The notes beneath the pieces were generated by a model that ran no database searches, was not told where the DNA came from, and saw only the letters and a program-made list of their open reading frames with translations. 64,000 nt of DNA, taken from the NCBI RefSeq assembly GCF_009725165.1, contig NZ_WNZW01000001.1, positions 1,302,001 to 1,366,000 of the forward strand, written 5' to 3'. Positions within the stretch are counted from its first letter, which is position 1, and each line of letters opens with the position of its first letter. Position numbers and translations under genes: made by a program. This DNA comes from Paenibacillus woosongensis. GTDB lineage: Bacteria > Bacillota > Bacilli > Paenibacillales > Paenibacillaceae. Of this stretch, positions 54,191-62,818 are shown piece after piece.

Positions 54191-55042
54191 CTAATAATCC
54201 TCCCTGTTCAGCTTATATTGCATGATGCCGAGCACGCTCAGCACTAGGAACATCAGTACGCCAAGCGCGGTTCCTGCCCCGTAATCAAGCTGCGTAAAGG
54301 CGTATTTTACTGTAAGCAGCGCATAGGTCAGCGTAGCCTTGTTCGGTCCTCCGTCCAGCATGGCCAGCTGCGATTGATAGGCCTGGGAGGTGCCGATGAG
54401 CTGCAAAATTAGCATCAATACGATCAAATTCCGCATTGAAGGCAGCGTAATGCATTTTATCCGGCTCCAGACGCCGGCCCCGTCGATTTCCGCGGCTTCG
54501 TACCAGTCCTTTGGAATGCTCAGTACCCCAGCCAAATAAATCAGCATCGCCGACCCGAACTGCTGCCAGGTCTCCATGACCACCAGCGATACCATGGACC
54601 AGCTGCCGTCGGAAATAAACGAAATCGGCTCCGCACCAAACCAGCCTAGCAGCGCATTGATCGGACCGACCGGATCATACATCCATCTCCACATCCCATA
54701 TAGCACGACACCGGGCACGACGAATGGCAAATAAGCAGCGATCCGTGCAAACCCTTGGAAGAACCGGAGCTCGGATATGGCAATCGAGGCCGCAATCGGC
54801 ACCCAGAAGCCAATTACCAAAGTTAATAACATGAAATAAAGCGTGTTGCGTACCGACAGGAGCACATCGGGATTGTTGAATATTTTGACATAGTTGTCGA
54901 AGCCGACAAAGGTGTTCCCTTTCACAAAATCGATATTATAGAAGCTGTACACGATGCCTTTCCCGATCGGCACCCACAAAAAAACGATAAATACCGCTAT
55001 CGCCGGGACGAGAAACAAATACCCCCACATATATTTTTTCAC
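54191..55042 (-). CDS. Sugar ABC transporter permease, MalF/LplB type
   Basis: 283 aa, six membrane helices, EAA loop EAAEIDGAGVWSRIKCITLP near 186-205. The GTG start at 55042 has GAGGGAG a few bases upstream. Pairs with the MalG-type permease. In Paenibacillus such LplB/LplC-like transporters sit behind YesMN systems and import plant polysaccharide oligomers; the substrate here is not visible. Confidence 0.93.
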   Translation of the reverse strand: MKKYMWGYLFLVPAIAVFIVFLWVPIGKGIVYSFYNIDFVKGNTFVGFDNYVKIFNNPDVLLSVRNTLYFMLLTLVIGFWVPIAASIAISELRFFQGFARIAAYLPFVVPGVVLYGMWRWMYDPVGPINALLGWFGAEPISFISDGSWSMVSLVVMETWQQFGSAMLIYLAGVLSIPKDWYEAAEIDGAGVWSRIKCITLPSMRNLIVLMLILQLIGTSQAYQSQLAMLDGGPNKATLTYALLTVKYAFTQLDYGAGTALGVLMFLVLSVLGIMQYKLNREDY

Positions 55043-55148
55043 GCGACTCCCTCATTCCTCTGTAGTGTCTAGCTTGGAACCTTTCTTTTATCTTAAAAAA
55101 ATGAGGGAACGCCGAACATGTGCAAAACTATGTGAACTATAGCCGATC

Positions 55149-56483
55149 TTACTTCTTCAACTCGCTTGGGCTAACACCGAAGTATTTTTTGAAGATTTTA
55201 CTGAAATGCTCCGGCGATTCGTAGCCGACGCGCTCCGCGATTTCGTAGCGGCGCAGATCGGTATTCAGAAGGAGGGATTTGCTCTCCTCCATGCGCAGCT
55301 TGATCACGTATTCCCACAAATTGTGGCCGGTGTTTTTTTTGAATAGATAGCTGAGATAATTGGGACTGACATGGTTTTTCTTAGCGACTTCATGGATGGT
55401 CAGCCCTTTCTGATGGTAGTTCTCTTCAATGTAGAGTCTGGCGCTTTCAACGATTCGGTTGCTTTGCGTCGTCAGTTCTTCGGCGGAGGGGTCCTGCGCG
55501 TAGTTATGCCAATTAAAATCGCCGTAATAGAACACATGATAATCCCCATGTCCTTCGCCCCACTGTATCGCTTTATCGGCCTGCTGCCCCAGTAAGGACA
55601 GGAACTCCGCTCCCTTCAGAATTTGACTGACACCTATCATGGCGGCCACGCCCAAATATTTGTGAACATGATGGTGCAGGCTGCGGCCAATCATCTCAAG
55701 CAGATTGATTTTGTTGACGTCCAGTTCGGCGTATTCCTGCTCGTTCCATTGGAGCACCAGACAGATTTCCCGTTCTGCGGTGCAGCAGGACAACGCATTC
55801 CATTCCTGGTAGAGCAGCTCCTTGGCCACATTTAGAGCCGCATACTCGAGCAGTTGGTGATCCCGGGCAGTATAAGCGCCATGATCTTCGACTGGCAAAT
55901 CAAGCTTCATTTTCATCACGGCAAAATAAGGCCCCCGGAGCTCCAGCTCGCCGTGCTGCACCACGGCCTCATCCCAAGCGATGCCGGCCGCAGCAGGGAC
56001 AGGGGCAGCCAGCAATCGCTTCAGTCCTTCGCACTGCTCGGGCTCAAGCTCCTCCATTTGAAAATGCTCCGCCTCCGGTGTCAAAAAGTTATGAATCAGC
56101 GGGACCGGCTTATCCATTTTGAGCAGGGCGTTCCGCACCGCGTCGAGAAATTGTCCGCTGTTCAGCGGCTTGATCAGATAATCCTTCGCCCCTAGCCTAA
56201 TTGCCATCTGCGCATACTGAAACGTTTCATGGGCTGATATAATGATCGTCTGCACCCAAGGCTTGATCAGTTTGGCCTGCTGCATCAGCTCGATGCCGTT
56301 CATTTCTCCCATTTGGATGTCTGTGACGAGCAGATCAATCTCTTCCATACGAATGCAATCAAGCGCCTCCTGGCCGCTGTATGCGGTATGTACCAAGCCC
56401 AAATCCAGCCCCGATTCCTGCAGCAGTCCCGCCAAGCCTTTGCAAATCAACGGTTCATCGTCAACGAGCAAAATATTATACAT
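55149..56483 (-). CDS. Response regulator with AraC-type DNA-binding domain (YesN-like)
   Basis: 444 aa. Receiver domain 1-120 (MYNILLVDDEPLICKGLAGL; phosphoacceptor D55 in LLVTDIQMGEMNG; SAHETFQYAQMAIRLGAKDY), a variable middle, and two C-terminal AraC HTHs (TIHEVAKKNHVSPNYLSYLF; YEIAERVGYESPEHFSKIFK, YFGVSPSEL). The ATG at 56483 is preferred over a GTG six bases earlier that touches the ribosome binding site. Likely activates the ABC transporter operon directly downstream. Confidence 0.93.
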   Translation of the reverse strand: MYNILLVDDEPLICKGLAGLLQESGLDLGLVHTAYSGQEALDCIRMEEIDLLVTDIQMGEMNGIELMQQAKLIKPWVQTIIISAHETFQYAQMAIRLGAKDYLIKPLNSGQFLDAVRNALLKMDKPVPLIHNFLTPEAEHFQMEELEPEQCEGLKRLLAAPVPAAAGIAWDEAVVQHGELELRGPYFAVMKMKLDLPVEDHGAYTARDHQLLEYAALNVAKELLYQEWNALSCCTAEREICLVLQWNEQEYAELDVNKINLLEMIGRSLHHHVHKYLGVAAMIGVSQILKGAEFLSLLGQQADKAIQWGEGHGDYHVFYYGDFNWHNYAQDPSAEELTTQSNRIVESARLYIEENYHQKGLTIHEVAKKNHVSPNYLSYLFKKNTGHNLWEYVIKLRMEESKSLLLNTDLRRYEIAERVGYESPEHFSKIFKKYFGVSPSELKK

Positions 56484-56626
56484 ATGCACTCCCCCTGTCT
56501 GTGATCTTCCTTGTTACGCTTGCCTGCCATATTTCTGTTATGTTTGCTTATTGCATCTGTTGGTGGTGTCTGTTGGCGGCGTCTGCTTGTCACATTGCAC
56601 GTCATGTCGTTGTTACGGTTTGCTTG

Positions 56627-58468
56627 TTACTTCTGTTTGCCATCTTGGCCCGGTTCCTGCTGCTCCCGGCCTTGGAACGACTTCGGAAGATGCAGCGTTA
56701 CCCTGGTGCCGCCTCCCGGGCGTCCGGCATAGCTCAATCCGAAAGATGCTCCGAAGTGCAGCTTGATGCGCTGATTAATATTGCCGATCCCGTAACCAAA
56801 CGACGGGTCAGGGTTCCCTTCATGCAGCTGACGATTGATCCTATCATAGTCGACAGACTTATAGCCATTATCCTCAATGCGAATGAACAGATGCTCCTCA
56901 TCTCCGGAGGCGCTGATCCATATTTCGCCGTCTTCTCCCATATGCCTCACCCCGTGGATGATTGCGTTCTCGATTAGCGGCTGCAGCGTAATTTTGGGGA
57001 TGGCTGCCGGAAGCAGCTCCGCCGGAATATCGGTGCCAACGTGAAACTGATATTCGTACCGGTGCTGCTGCAGCTTAATATAGGCCGAGGCATGCTCCAG
57101 CTCTTCCTCCAGTGTTATCAACTCCCTGCCCCGGCTCAAGCTGATCTTCATCAGCTTGGACAGCTCCTTGATCATTTCGGCGGAGGCCGTATTGCCCTCT
57201 AGCGTGCTTTTCCAATAAATGCTCTCTAGCGTGTTGTACAACAAATGCGGATTGATCTGCTGATACAGCAGCTGTAGCTGGCTTTCCTTCTGCTTCAAGT
57301 CCATCGCGTATTTGTAATGCACTAGCGAGTTTAGGCGTCGCGCCATGTCGTATATCGTATAAATCAGCACGCTGATCTCGTCGTTCCTCTTCAGCCTCGG
57401 CGTTTCCGGGACGACGTTCCCCGGTTCATATCTTCTTACGAAATACACCAGCCGCTGCAGCGGCGTCATTAGCGAACGCCAGAAATACAGCAAAATAAAC
57501 AGTCCAACCGCGAAATAAACGATCGAAATCAGCTGAATTACCTGTTTGATCTCGTTCTGCTGCTGGAGCAGTGCCTGCAAAGGGACCTTATATACGAGCT
57601 TCTGCTGAAGAACGTAATTATAATTAATGACATAAATAAACTTGTCGGTAATGACATCCGTCACCCCGATCATCGCCTCGCCGGAATCAGCCTTCGCAGG
57701 CAAGCTCAGTACGGCCTCGTGCCCGTGTGTGCTGGCCGCCAATATCCGGTTCTCCCCATCGGTAAAAAAGAGCTCTCCCTCCGGCAGTGATACCGTCCGC
57801 AGTGATTCGCCGATCCGGGCATCCAAGTTCGTCACAACCAGGACGCCGATCGTTCCATTTGTGTAAATACTGTTTATGGCCCGGATATAAGCCAGTGTTT
57901 TTTGGCTGCTCTGCCCCCTTGTGGGCGGAGACAAATGCTCCACAAGCCGCAGATATCCGCGCCCCTTCTTCACGATTGCCTCATCGAACCATTCCGGCTT
58001 CTCCGCGTCATCAAAAAAATATACTCCTGATTTGCGAGGACCCGGATAGAAGGGAGCGAAGCTGTATGTATTGTCAGGATCGTAAACGTACAGCGAATAA
58101 TACAGCGGTTCGCGTTCGTCACTGTCCTGAGAGTAGGAGGCCAGAATTTTCTCCAGGTTTTCGTAGTTTTTTACCCGTTCCAGCACTGTCTCCTCCCTTG
58201 AAACCGGATTCAATTTCTGCAGCAGCGCATTCTGGAATACGGTCGAGCTCACCTTGTTGATCGCTTCGATATCACGGCTGATCAGTTTGAAATTTTGCTT
58301 ATTGAGCTCGATGTAGGCGTTCGTCACATGCTGCTTCAAAATTTGCCCAGCCCGGTAGTTGCCATAAGCGTTCAGGACAAATAACGGAATGATTGCGACC
58401 AGAAACAGCAAAATAAGCTGCCGCTTCACATTCATTCTGTAGAGCGGATTCTTTAGTCTTATTTTCAC
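56627..58468 (-). CDS. Sensor histidine kinase, YesM family
   Basis: 613 aa. First membrane helix (LILLFLVAIIPLFVLNAY, 18-35), a ~260-residue extracellular sensor domain, second helix (LISIVYFAVGLFILLYF near 305), HAMP-like region, and a His_kinase domain with the phospho-His in YQQINPHLLYNTLESIYWK. The ATPase has LQPLIENAIIHGVRHM and GYGIGNINQRI. GTG start. Partner of the AraC-type regulator; the 143-bp spacer between them is G/T-rich on the plus strand with no clear signal. Confidence 0.93.
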   Translation of the reverse strand: MKIRLKNPLYRMNVKRQLILLFLVAIIPLFVLNAYGNYRAGQILKQHVTNAYIELNKQNFKLISRDIEAINKVSSTVFQNALLQKLNPVSREETVLERVKNYENLEKILASYSQDSDEREPLYYSLYVYDPDNTYSFAPFYPGPRKSGVYFFDDAEKPEWFDEAIVKKGRGYLRLVEHLSPPTRGQSSQKTLAYIRAINSIYTNGTIGVLVVTNLDARIGESLRTVSLPEGELFFTDGENRILAASTHGHEAVLSLPAKADSGEAMIGVTDVITDKFIYVINYNYVLQQKLVYKVPLQALLQQQNEIKQVIQLISIVYFAVGLFILLYFWRSLMTPLQRLVYFVRRYEPGNVVPETPRLKRNDEISVLIYTIYDMARRLNSLVHYKYAMDLKQKESQLQLLYQQINPHLLYNTLESIYWKSTLEGNTASAEMIKELSKLMKISLSRGRELITLEEELEHASAYIKLQQHRYEYQFHVGTDIPAELLPAAIPKITLQPLIENAIIHGVRHMGEDGEIWISASGDEEHLFIRIEDNGYKSVDYDRINRQLHEGNPDPSFGYGIGNINQRIKLHFGASFGLSYAGRPGGGTRVTLHLPKSFQGREQQEPGQDGKQK

Positions 58469-58804
58469 CTGCCATGCACCCCCGGCATTTCAACTATATC
58501 AATTGTGAAAACGGGCAAGTATGCGCATTTCTATGCACATCATGGGCATTTCTTCGATTCTGCTACCCGGTCCTGTCAAAACACACGGCCGGTTCGGTCG
58601 GTCAAAGTTTGGTTGCGGAAATACTGCAATAATGCAGAGTTTCTCCGAGTATCTCCATACAATTGGCCTGAATGATGCTAAAGCGCAAAATGATCACCTG
58701 CCTCCCTTCAAATTAGCCCTAGACTGGAACAATTCCTGCACAACCTCACGCCCTCTAATAAAAGTGAAGTCTTTCCCTCCCATAAACGTAACTGCTAGAT
58801 GGTC

Positions 58805-59071
58805 ATGATTAGGTAACTAAATGTATTTCATACACGGCAAATAACCAGCGCGCTTTTTAACCTTATAAATGATTAGGTAACTAAATGTATTTCATACAGT
58901 TAGTTCATTGGTTTTTGCATTGTTAGGGGGAACTAACTGCAAAACCTACATTTAGTTTTAGGCGATTTCAACGAATGAACTCCATTCAGGCCAACTAACT
59001 GCATGTTTTACATTTAATGCATGGATTTTTGATAAAAGGGCTTAACTAGATGTATAAAATACATTTAGCTT
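58805..59071. repeat. Cluster of ACTAAATGTATTT / TACATTTAG repeats
   Basis: A perfect 30-bp sequence containing ATTAGGTAACTAAATGTATT occurs at 58805-58834 and 58869-58898. Related AACTAACTGC...TACATTTAG units lie at 58931-58956 and 58993-59016, and a palindromic AGATGTATAAAATACATTTA at 59048-59067. The rest of 58469-59389 has no credible gene; 59130-59260 is GC-rich with repeated GCACCCTGC words. Confidence 0.75.
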
Positions 59072-59389
59072 GTACAGACAATGGCCCTCCATTTGTGAGC
59101 AAGCACACGTTGAGTATCATCCGGCAGCACTACACTGCTAGAGCGCACCCTGCCCCCTCACCATGGACTCATCCGGCAGCACTTCACCCCGAGCGCACCC
59201 TGCAGCACCTGCCGGGACGCATCCTGCAGCCCCCCGGCCCCCGGGGAGCGCCAGCTTTTTACGCAGCCCTACCTGGCTGCGAAAGATCCAAGCGTTGTCC
59301 TCTTCCACTTTTCATGCTCACGCCAAAAAACAATCCTGCCCAAAAAGCAGGATCGCTAAAACGAATAAATTTAGTTTCGCTTGATTTGA

Positions 59390-59861
59390 TTAAATTAGTT
59401 CATATAGTCCAGCAATTACGCGAACTGCTTGCTGCAAAATATCGGGGCTGCGGATCCCCACCACCTTACAGCCAGCCGCCTTTCCCGCCTGCACTCCTGC
59501 ACCGGTATCCTCAAATAGAGCGCATTCGGACGGCCTAAGCCCCAGCGCTTTGCTGCCCGTCGTTCCATATTTCCTCGTCCGAGCGGCTTACGTCTTTTTC
59601 CCGCTAGATTTACCGTCAGCTTGACCATAACCGTCCTTTGGCCTTGTTCCACTTTGCTTTCTTCGAACAGCCCGTTAAAGTAACTCCCCAGTAGTGTATC
59701 CCCGCGGTACCCTTCTTCCGGATACCCCTGACCCCCATATATTCGTTGCCTAGTGAAAAAATCGATTCCGACACCCGGTTCCGCCCCGCATCAAAACCAA
59801 AACCTTCCTCCACGACCTTCCACGGATCTACCGCCAAATATTTGTCCGCGATCTTTGGCAT
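59390..59861 (-). pseudogene. Decayed GH65 phosphorylase / beta-phosphoglucomutase locus
   Basis: The start is intact (AAAGGAG, then MPKIADKYLAVDPWKVVEEG and VSESIFSLGNEYMGVRG), the N-terminus of GH65 maltose/kojibiose phosphorylases. A frameshift near 59730 moves the frame to YPEEGYRGDTLLGSYFNGLF. Most of the ~750-aa protein is then gone. The last ~60 codons, in another frame, read KALGLRPSECALFEDTGAGV, then AGKAAGCKVVGI and a TAA at 59390-59392, the C-terminus of a HAD beta-phosphoglucomutase. These genes are normally neighbours, so a large deletion fused their ends. Confidence 0.75.
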
Positions 59862-60007
59862 GCTTTCCCGACTCCTTTGTACTAAATCTGTACGCGCTGC
59901 GACCGATGCCGGGCCTTGCCCTGTATCGGCGTGAATATCCAGATTAGCCAAAGAGCCGAATACGCCAAATGTCCAGCTCTAAGAAGCTTATGTGCGTTTT
60001 TACGATG

Positions 60008-60634
60008 TTAACCGAACAGCTCAAGACAGGCCTGCCAGCCGAAGTAAAAGCCAAAAACGATGAGCGACAGCCCGGAGAGCATGGAAATGCCCGTTAAGAG
60101 GCGCGGAGTCAGCAGCCGGCGAAACCCGCTCGACATGGCCGCCATGGTCAAATCCCAAATTACCAGGCCCATTACGACTGCAGAGGTATAAAGGACGAGC
60201 TCCTTCGTGCCGTAGGTTTGAGCCGCCTTCGCCAAGATTGAGCCGTAAATCCCCAGCCAGAACATGATCGACAAAGGGTTGGAAATCGACAGGAAGAAGC
60301 CCGCGCCAAAGGATTTATATAAGGACTCCTGCCTGGCGTTCCGATATTCCGCTATCTCTCTCGCTCCCCTCAGCCCCTCCCAGCCGCTGTACAGAAGCAC
60401 AAAGCTGCCGAACAGCCAAAGAAAGGTTTTAACGAAAGGAACCTGCAGGAAGTGAACCGTACCGAAATAAACAAGGCCGATAAATATAAAATCGGCGCAC
60501 AAAGATCCAAGTCCCAGCACCCAGGAATTCCAAAAGCCGCCGCGAATCCCCCGGTCCATTTGTGCGGCATTGATGGGACCGATCGGCGCGGCCAGCGACA
60601 GTCCCAGCAAAATATAACTCACAAACAAGCTCAT
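60008..60634 (-). CDS. LysE-family translocator
   Basis: 208 aa, about six membrane helices. The family opening MSLFVSYILLGLSLAAPIGP and INAAQM is clear, with a mid-protein SISNPLSIMFWLGIYGS. Exports amino acids or related small molecules; the substrate is unknown. GGAGAGG upstream of the ATG. Single gene. Confidence 0.9.
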   Translation of the reverse strand: MSLFVSYILLGLSLAAPIGPINAAQMDRGIRGGFWNSWVLGLGSLCADFIFIGLVYFGTVHFLQVPFVKTFLWLFGSFVLLYSGWEGLRGAREIAEYRNARQESLYKSFGAGFFLSISNPLSIMFWLGIYGSILAKAAQTYGTKELVLYTSAVVMGLVIWDLTMAAMSSGFRRLLTPRLLTGISMLSGLSLIVFGFYFGWQACLELFG

Positions 60635-60719
60635 GCTTCATCCTCTCCTCCCATGGCGCAAATCTTCGCCTGAACTTGTACCATTTTATTCAGGGAGGGA
60701 GGATTGTACGACTACCTGG

Positions 60720-61466
60720 TCAGGTTTTATTGGAGCGAAAACCGGAAAAAGGGCAGCGTGAAGCTGATGGAACCGAATCATCCCCAAGAAAATACTGCTT
60801 CCACTCAAAATTATCTTCGTTTCCATAGCTGTTCAAATCGGGATGAATGCCAACTGCATCGTATCCTGTAATCCGCTCCCTGATTTTATGCTTGATTTGG
60901 GCTGCAGCTTCGCTGGATGCGTTAAATTCCACGAGCACCCAGCGGGGCGTAATCGCCATGATAAAATAAGGAAAATGCCGGCTTTGCCGCAGGCGATGGG
61001 CCGGAGTGGCGCAGTACACAAAATACTGCTCTTGGCCGAAGCAGTATTCCCAGAGCGGATCATAGGGATCTCCAGGGATATGCTCTGGCCAGCCCCGGTC
61101 GTCCAGCTCCCTCGCTTTGACCAGTAGCCTCCAGAAGATTTCCCTGTATTCCTCCACGCTACATCTCTGTATCAGCTCCTGCGGCGTCTCGAAAAAGAGT
61201 ATCAGCGATGTGTATTTCCCGAAGCTTCGCGATTCCTCACCGAAGCTCCCCAGCAGTCCGGCCAGCTCTGCCGCAGCCTCGTCCGTGCGGGGATCGCTGG
61301 CGAATCCGTACCTGAACTGCCCCCGTTTAAAGCCGATCGTTGCCGGAATGCAAGGAAATAAATATTCCTTATCGGCCAGCTTCAACGCAAACTGCCGATA
61401 AGCATCGTATTTCCAGCCGTCTTCTTTAAGCGACAGCCCGTTCATAAGAGCCTGATCGTAAAGCAT
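60720..61466 (-). CDS. YqcI/YcgG family protein
   Basis: 248 aa. Starts MLYDQALMNGLSLKEDGWKY; FPCIPATIGFKRGQFRYGF, SLILFFETP, FWRLLVKARELDDRGWPEHI and the C-terminal CPFSGF fit YqcI/YcgG (some relatives are heme-dependent N-hydroxylases such as GntA). The ATG at 61466 has GGAGG 9 nt upstream; an ATG nine bases earlier touches it. Function in this organism is unknown. Divergent from osmC. Confidence 0.8.
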   Translation of the reverse strand: MLYDQALMNGLSLKEDGWKYDAYRQFALKLADKEYLFPCIPATIGFKRGQFRYGFASDPRTDEAAAELAGLLGSFGEESRSFGKYTSLILFFETPQELIQRCSVEEYREIFWRLLVKARELDDRGWPEHIPGDPYDPLWEYCFGQEQYFVYCATPAHRLRQSRHFPYFIMAITPRWVLVEFNASSEAAAQIKHKIRERITGYDAVGIHPDLNSYGNEDNFEWKQYFLGDDSVPSASRCPFSGFRSNKT

Positions 61467-61544
61467 AATCCCCATCCTCCTTTGTAGTACACAGTATTGA
61501 AGGAGTCTGAGATGTGTGAATGTCCCGTCCGCATTACTTTTGTA

Positions 61545-61573
61545 TTGACATTCGGGTAATCCAGGCATATAAT
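61545..61573 (+). promoter_or_regulatory. Consensus sigma-A promoter of osmC
   Basis: TTGACA (61545-61550), 17-bp spacer, TATAAT (61568-61573): both boxes perfect. Confidence 0.92.
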
Positions 61574-61624
61574 TCAATAAAACCTAGCGGATAAGTATGT
61601 TTTAAACAAAGGAGAGATGAAGCA

Positions 61625-62071
61625 ATGGCTGCTGTACAAACCTTCAAAGCAACTGCACACCTGCAAAACGGCGTACAAGTCAAGACGGCTTCCCGCCAAT
61701 TCGAACTGATCATCGATGAGCCCAAGAGCTTGGGAGGAACGGATACCGGAATGAATCCGGTCGAGGCGCTGCTGGCCTCGCTCGGCGCATGCCAGGCAAT
61801 TGTCGCCCGGGTATACGCCCCGAAATTCAATGTTGAGCTGGAGGATTTCCGCGTGGAAGTGGAAGGCGATATCGATTTGGACGGCTTCTTCAATCGGTCG
61901 GACGTTCGTCCGGGGTACTCCGATATAAGGTATACGTTCTATGTTAAAACCAGCTCCCCTCGTGAAAAAGTGGAGGAGTTCGTACATTTTCTGGAGAGTA
62001 AATGTCCGGTAGGCGATACGATTGCCAACCCGGTTAACCTGAAGCTCGATCGGATCGTCATCGAGAACTAG
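61625..62071 (+). CDS. OsmC/Ohr-superfamily peroxidase-like protein
   Basis: 148 aa. The two redox cysteines of the family are present, in LLASLGACQAIV and ESKCPVGDTIAN, so it should reduce organic peroxides; the sequence is closer to the YhfA/OsmC general group than to Ohr. NPVEALLASLGACQ is the dimer/active site helix. AAAGGAGAG before the ATG and a consensus promoter predict strong expression. Confidence 0.9.
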   Translation: MAAVQTFKATAHLQNGVQVKTASRQFELIIDEPKSLGGTDTGMNPVEALLASLGACQAIVARVYAPKFNVELEDFRVEVEGDIDLDGFFNRSDVRPGYSDIRYTFYVKTSSPREKVEEFVHFLESKCPVGDTIANPVNLKLDRIVIEN

Positions 62072-62080
62072 AACTGAAAG

Positions 62081-62122
62081 AGGTATGGCTTGTCACTGCG
62101 GGCAAGCTGTATCTTTTTTTTT
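62081..62122 (+). terminator. Terminator of osmC
   Basis: GGTATGGCTTG pairs with CAAGCTGTATC around a loop, followed by nine T. Confidence 0.85.
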
Positions 62123-62195
62123 ATTAAGAGGATAGAGATAATAAATGGAACCCCCCCCCTTAATATGATATTTTATCTCTAGGAGGGTGAGAATA

Positions 62196-62762
62196 ATGTT
62201 GATAGAATCGTTGACTTCGCTAAATGAACAGATTCATTTTTTAAGTCTGTTATGGCTGTTTCCTATCATTTTTATGTTTCATGATTTTGAGGAAATTCTT
62301 ACGATAGAACGCTGGGTTACGCAGCATGGAGCGCGCATTCAAAGCTCCCTGCCTCCGTTTGCCCGCAAGCTGTACCAAGCTTCGTTTCAAATGAACACCT
62401 TGAATTTTGCCAAAGACGTTCTGGCCATATTCATCGTCATTGTGACCGTTACGGTGCTCGCTGTATTTTACTCCTTCTACCTGCCTTTTATCGCCGCCCT
62501 GCATTTATTCTTTCTGCATGTCTTTACCCATATCTTCCAATCCGTTTACTTCAGGCTGTACGCCCCAGGTGTCTTGACTTCTATCGTGCTTGTACTCCCT
62601 TACTCGCTCTACACTTACTACCGACTGCTTACGGATCACATCGTAGGGCCGCGTGATCTGTTATGGGGACTGATTCTTCTGCTCGTCGTCCTGCCGCCTG
62701 CGCTCCTCCTGCTGCTCCAGGGCCGTAAGCGGTATGTCACTAACACGCAGACCAAACTTTAA
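62196..62762 (+). CDS. HXXEE-domain membrane protein
   Basis: 188 aa. The H-x-x-E-E motif is visible as FHDFEEILTIERW near 29-41. Five or so hydrophobic segments follow (VLAIFIVIVTVTVLAVFYSF; YLPFIAALHLFFLHVFTHIF; VLTSIVLVLPYSLYTYYRLL; LLWGLILLLVVLPPALLLLL). Family function unknown. ATG 62196 chosen: GGAGG is 9-10 nt upstream, while the GTG at 62187 abuts it. A run of nine C at 62151-62159 lies just upstream. Confidence 0.85.
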   Translation: MLIESLTSLNEQIHFLSLLWLFPIIFMFHDFEEILTIERWVTQHGARIQSSLPPFARKLYQASFQMNTLNFAKDVLAIFIVIVTVTVLAVFYSFYLPFIAALHLFFLHVFTHIFQSVYFRLYAPGVLTSIVLVLPYSLYTYYRLLTDHIVGPRDLLWGLILLLVVLPPALLLLLQGRKRYVTNTQTKL

Positions 62763-62779
62763 ACATCCACCCGGTAAAA

Positions 62780-62816
62780 AAGGGGGCCCTGGCATTTATA
62801 CCATAGGCTCCCCTAT
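62780..62816 (-). terminator. Terminator of the two-repeat lipoprotein gene
   Basis: Minus strand GGGGAGCCTATGG pairs with CCAGGGCCCCC (minor mismatches), followed by six T. Confidence 0.8.
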
Positions 62817-62818
62817 TG

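Noticed and set aside
58521-58808. 95-codon plus frame upstream of the histidine kinase
   Set aside because: No ribosome binding site or family-like sequence, and it lies in the promoter region of the divergent operon.
59050-59538. 162-codon Pro/His-rich plus frame
   Set aside because: Runs through repeats and antisense to the decayed mutase; composition follows GC-rich DNA.
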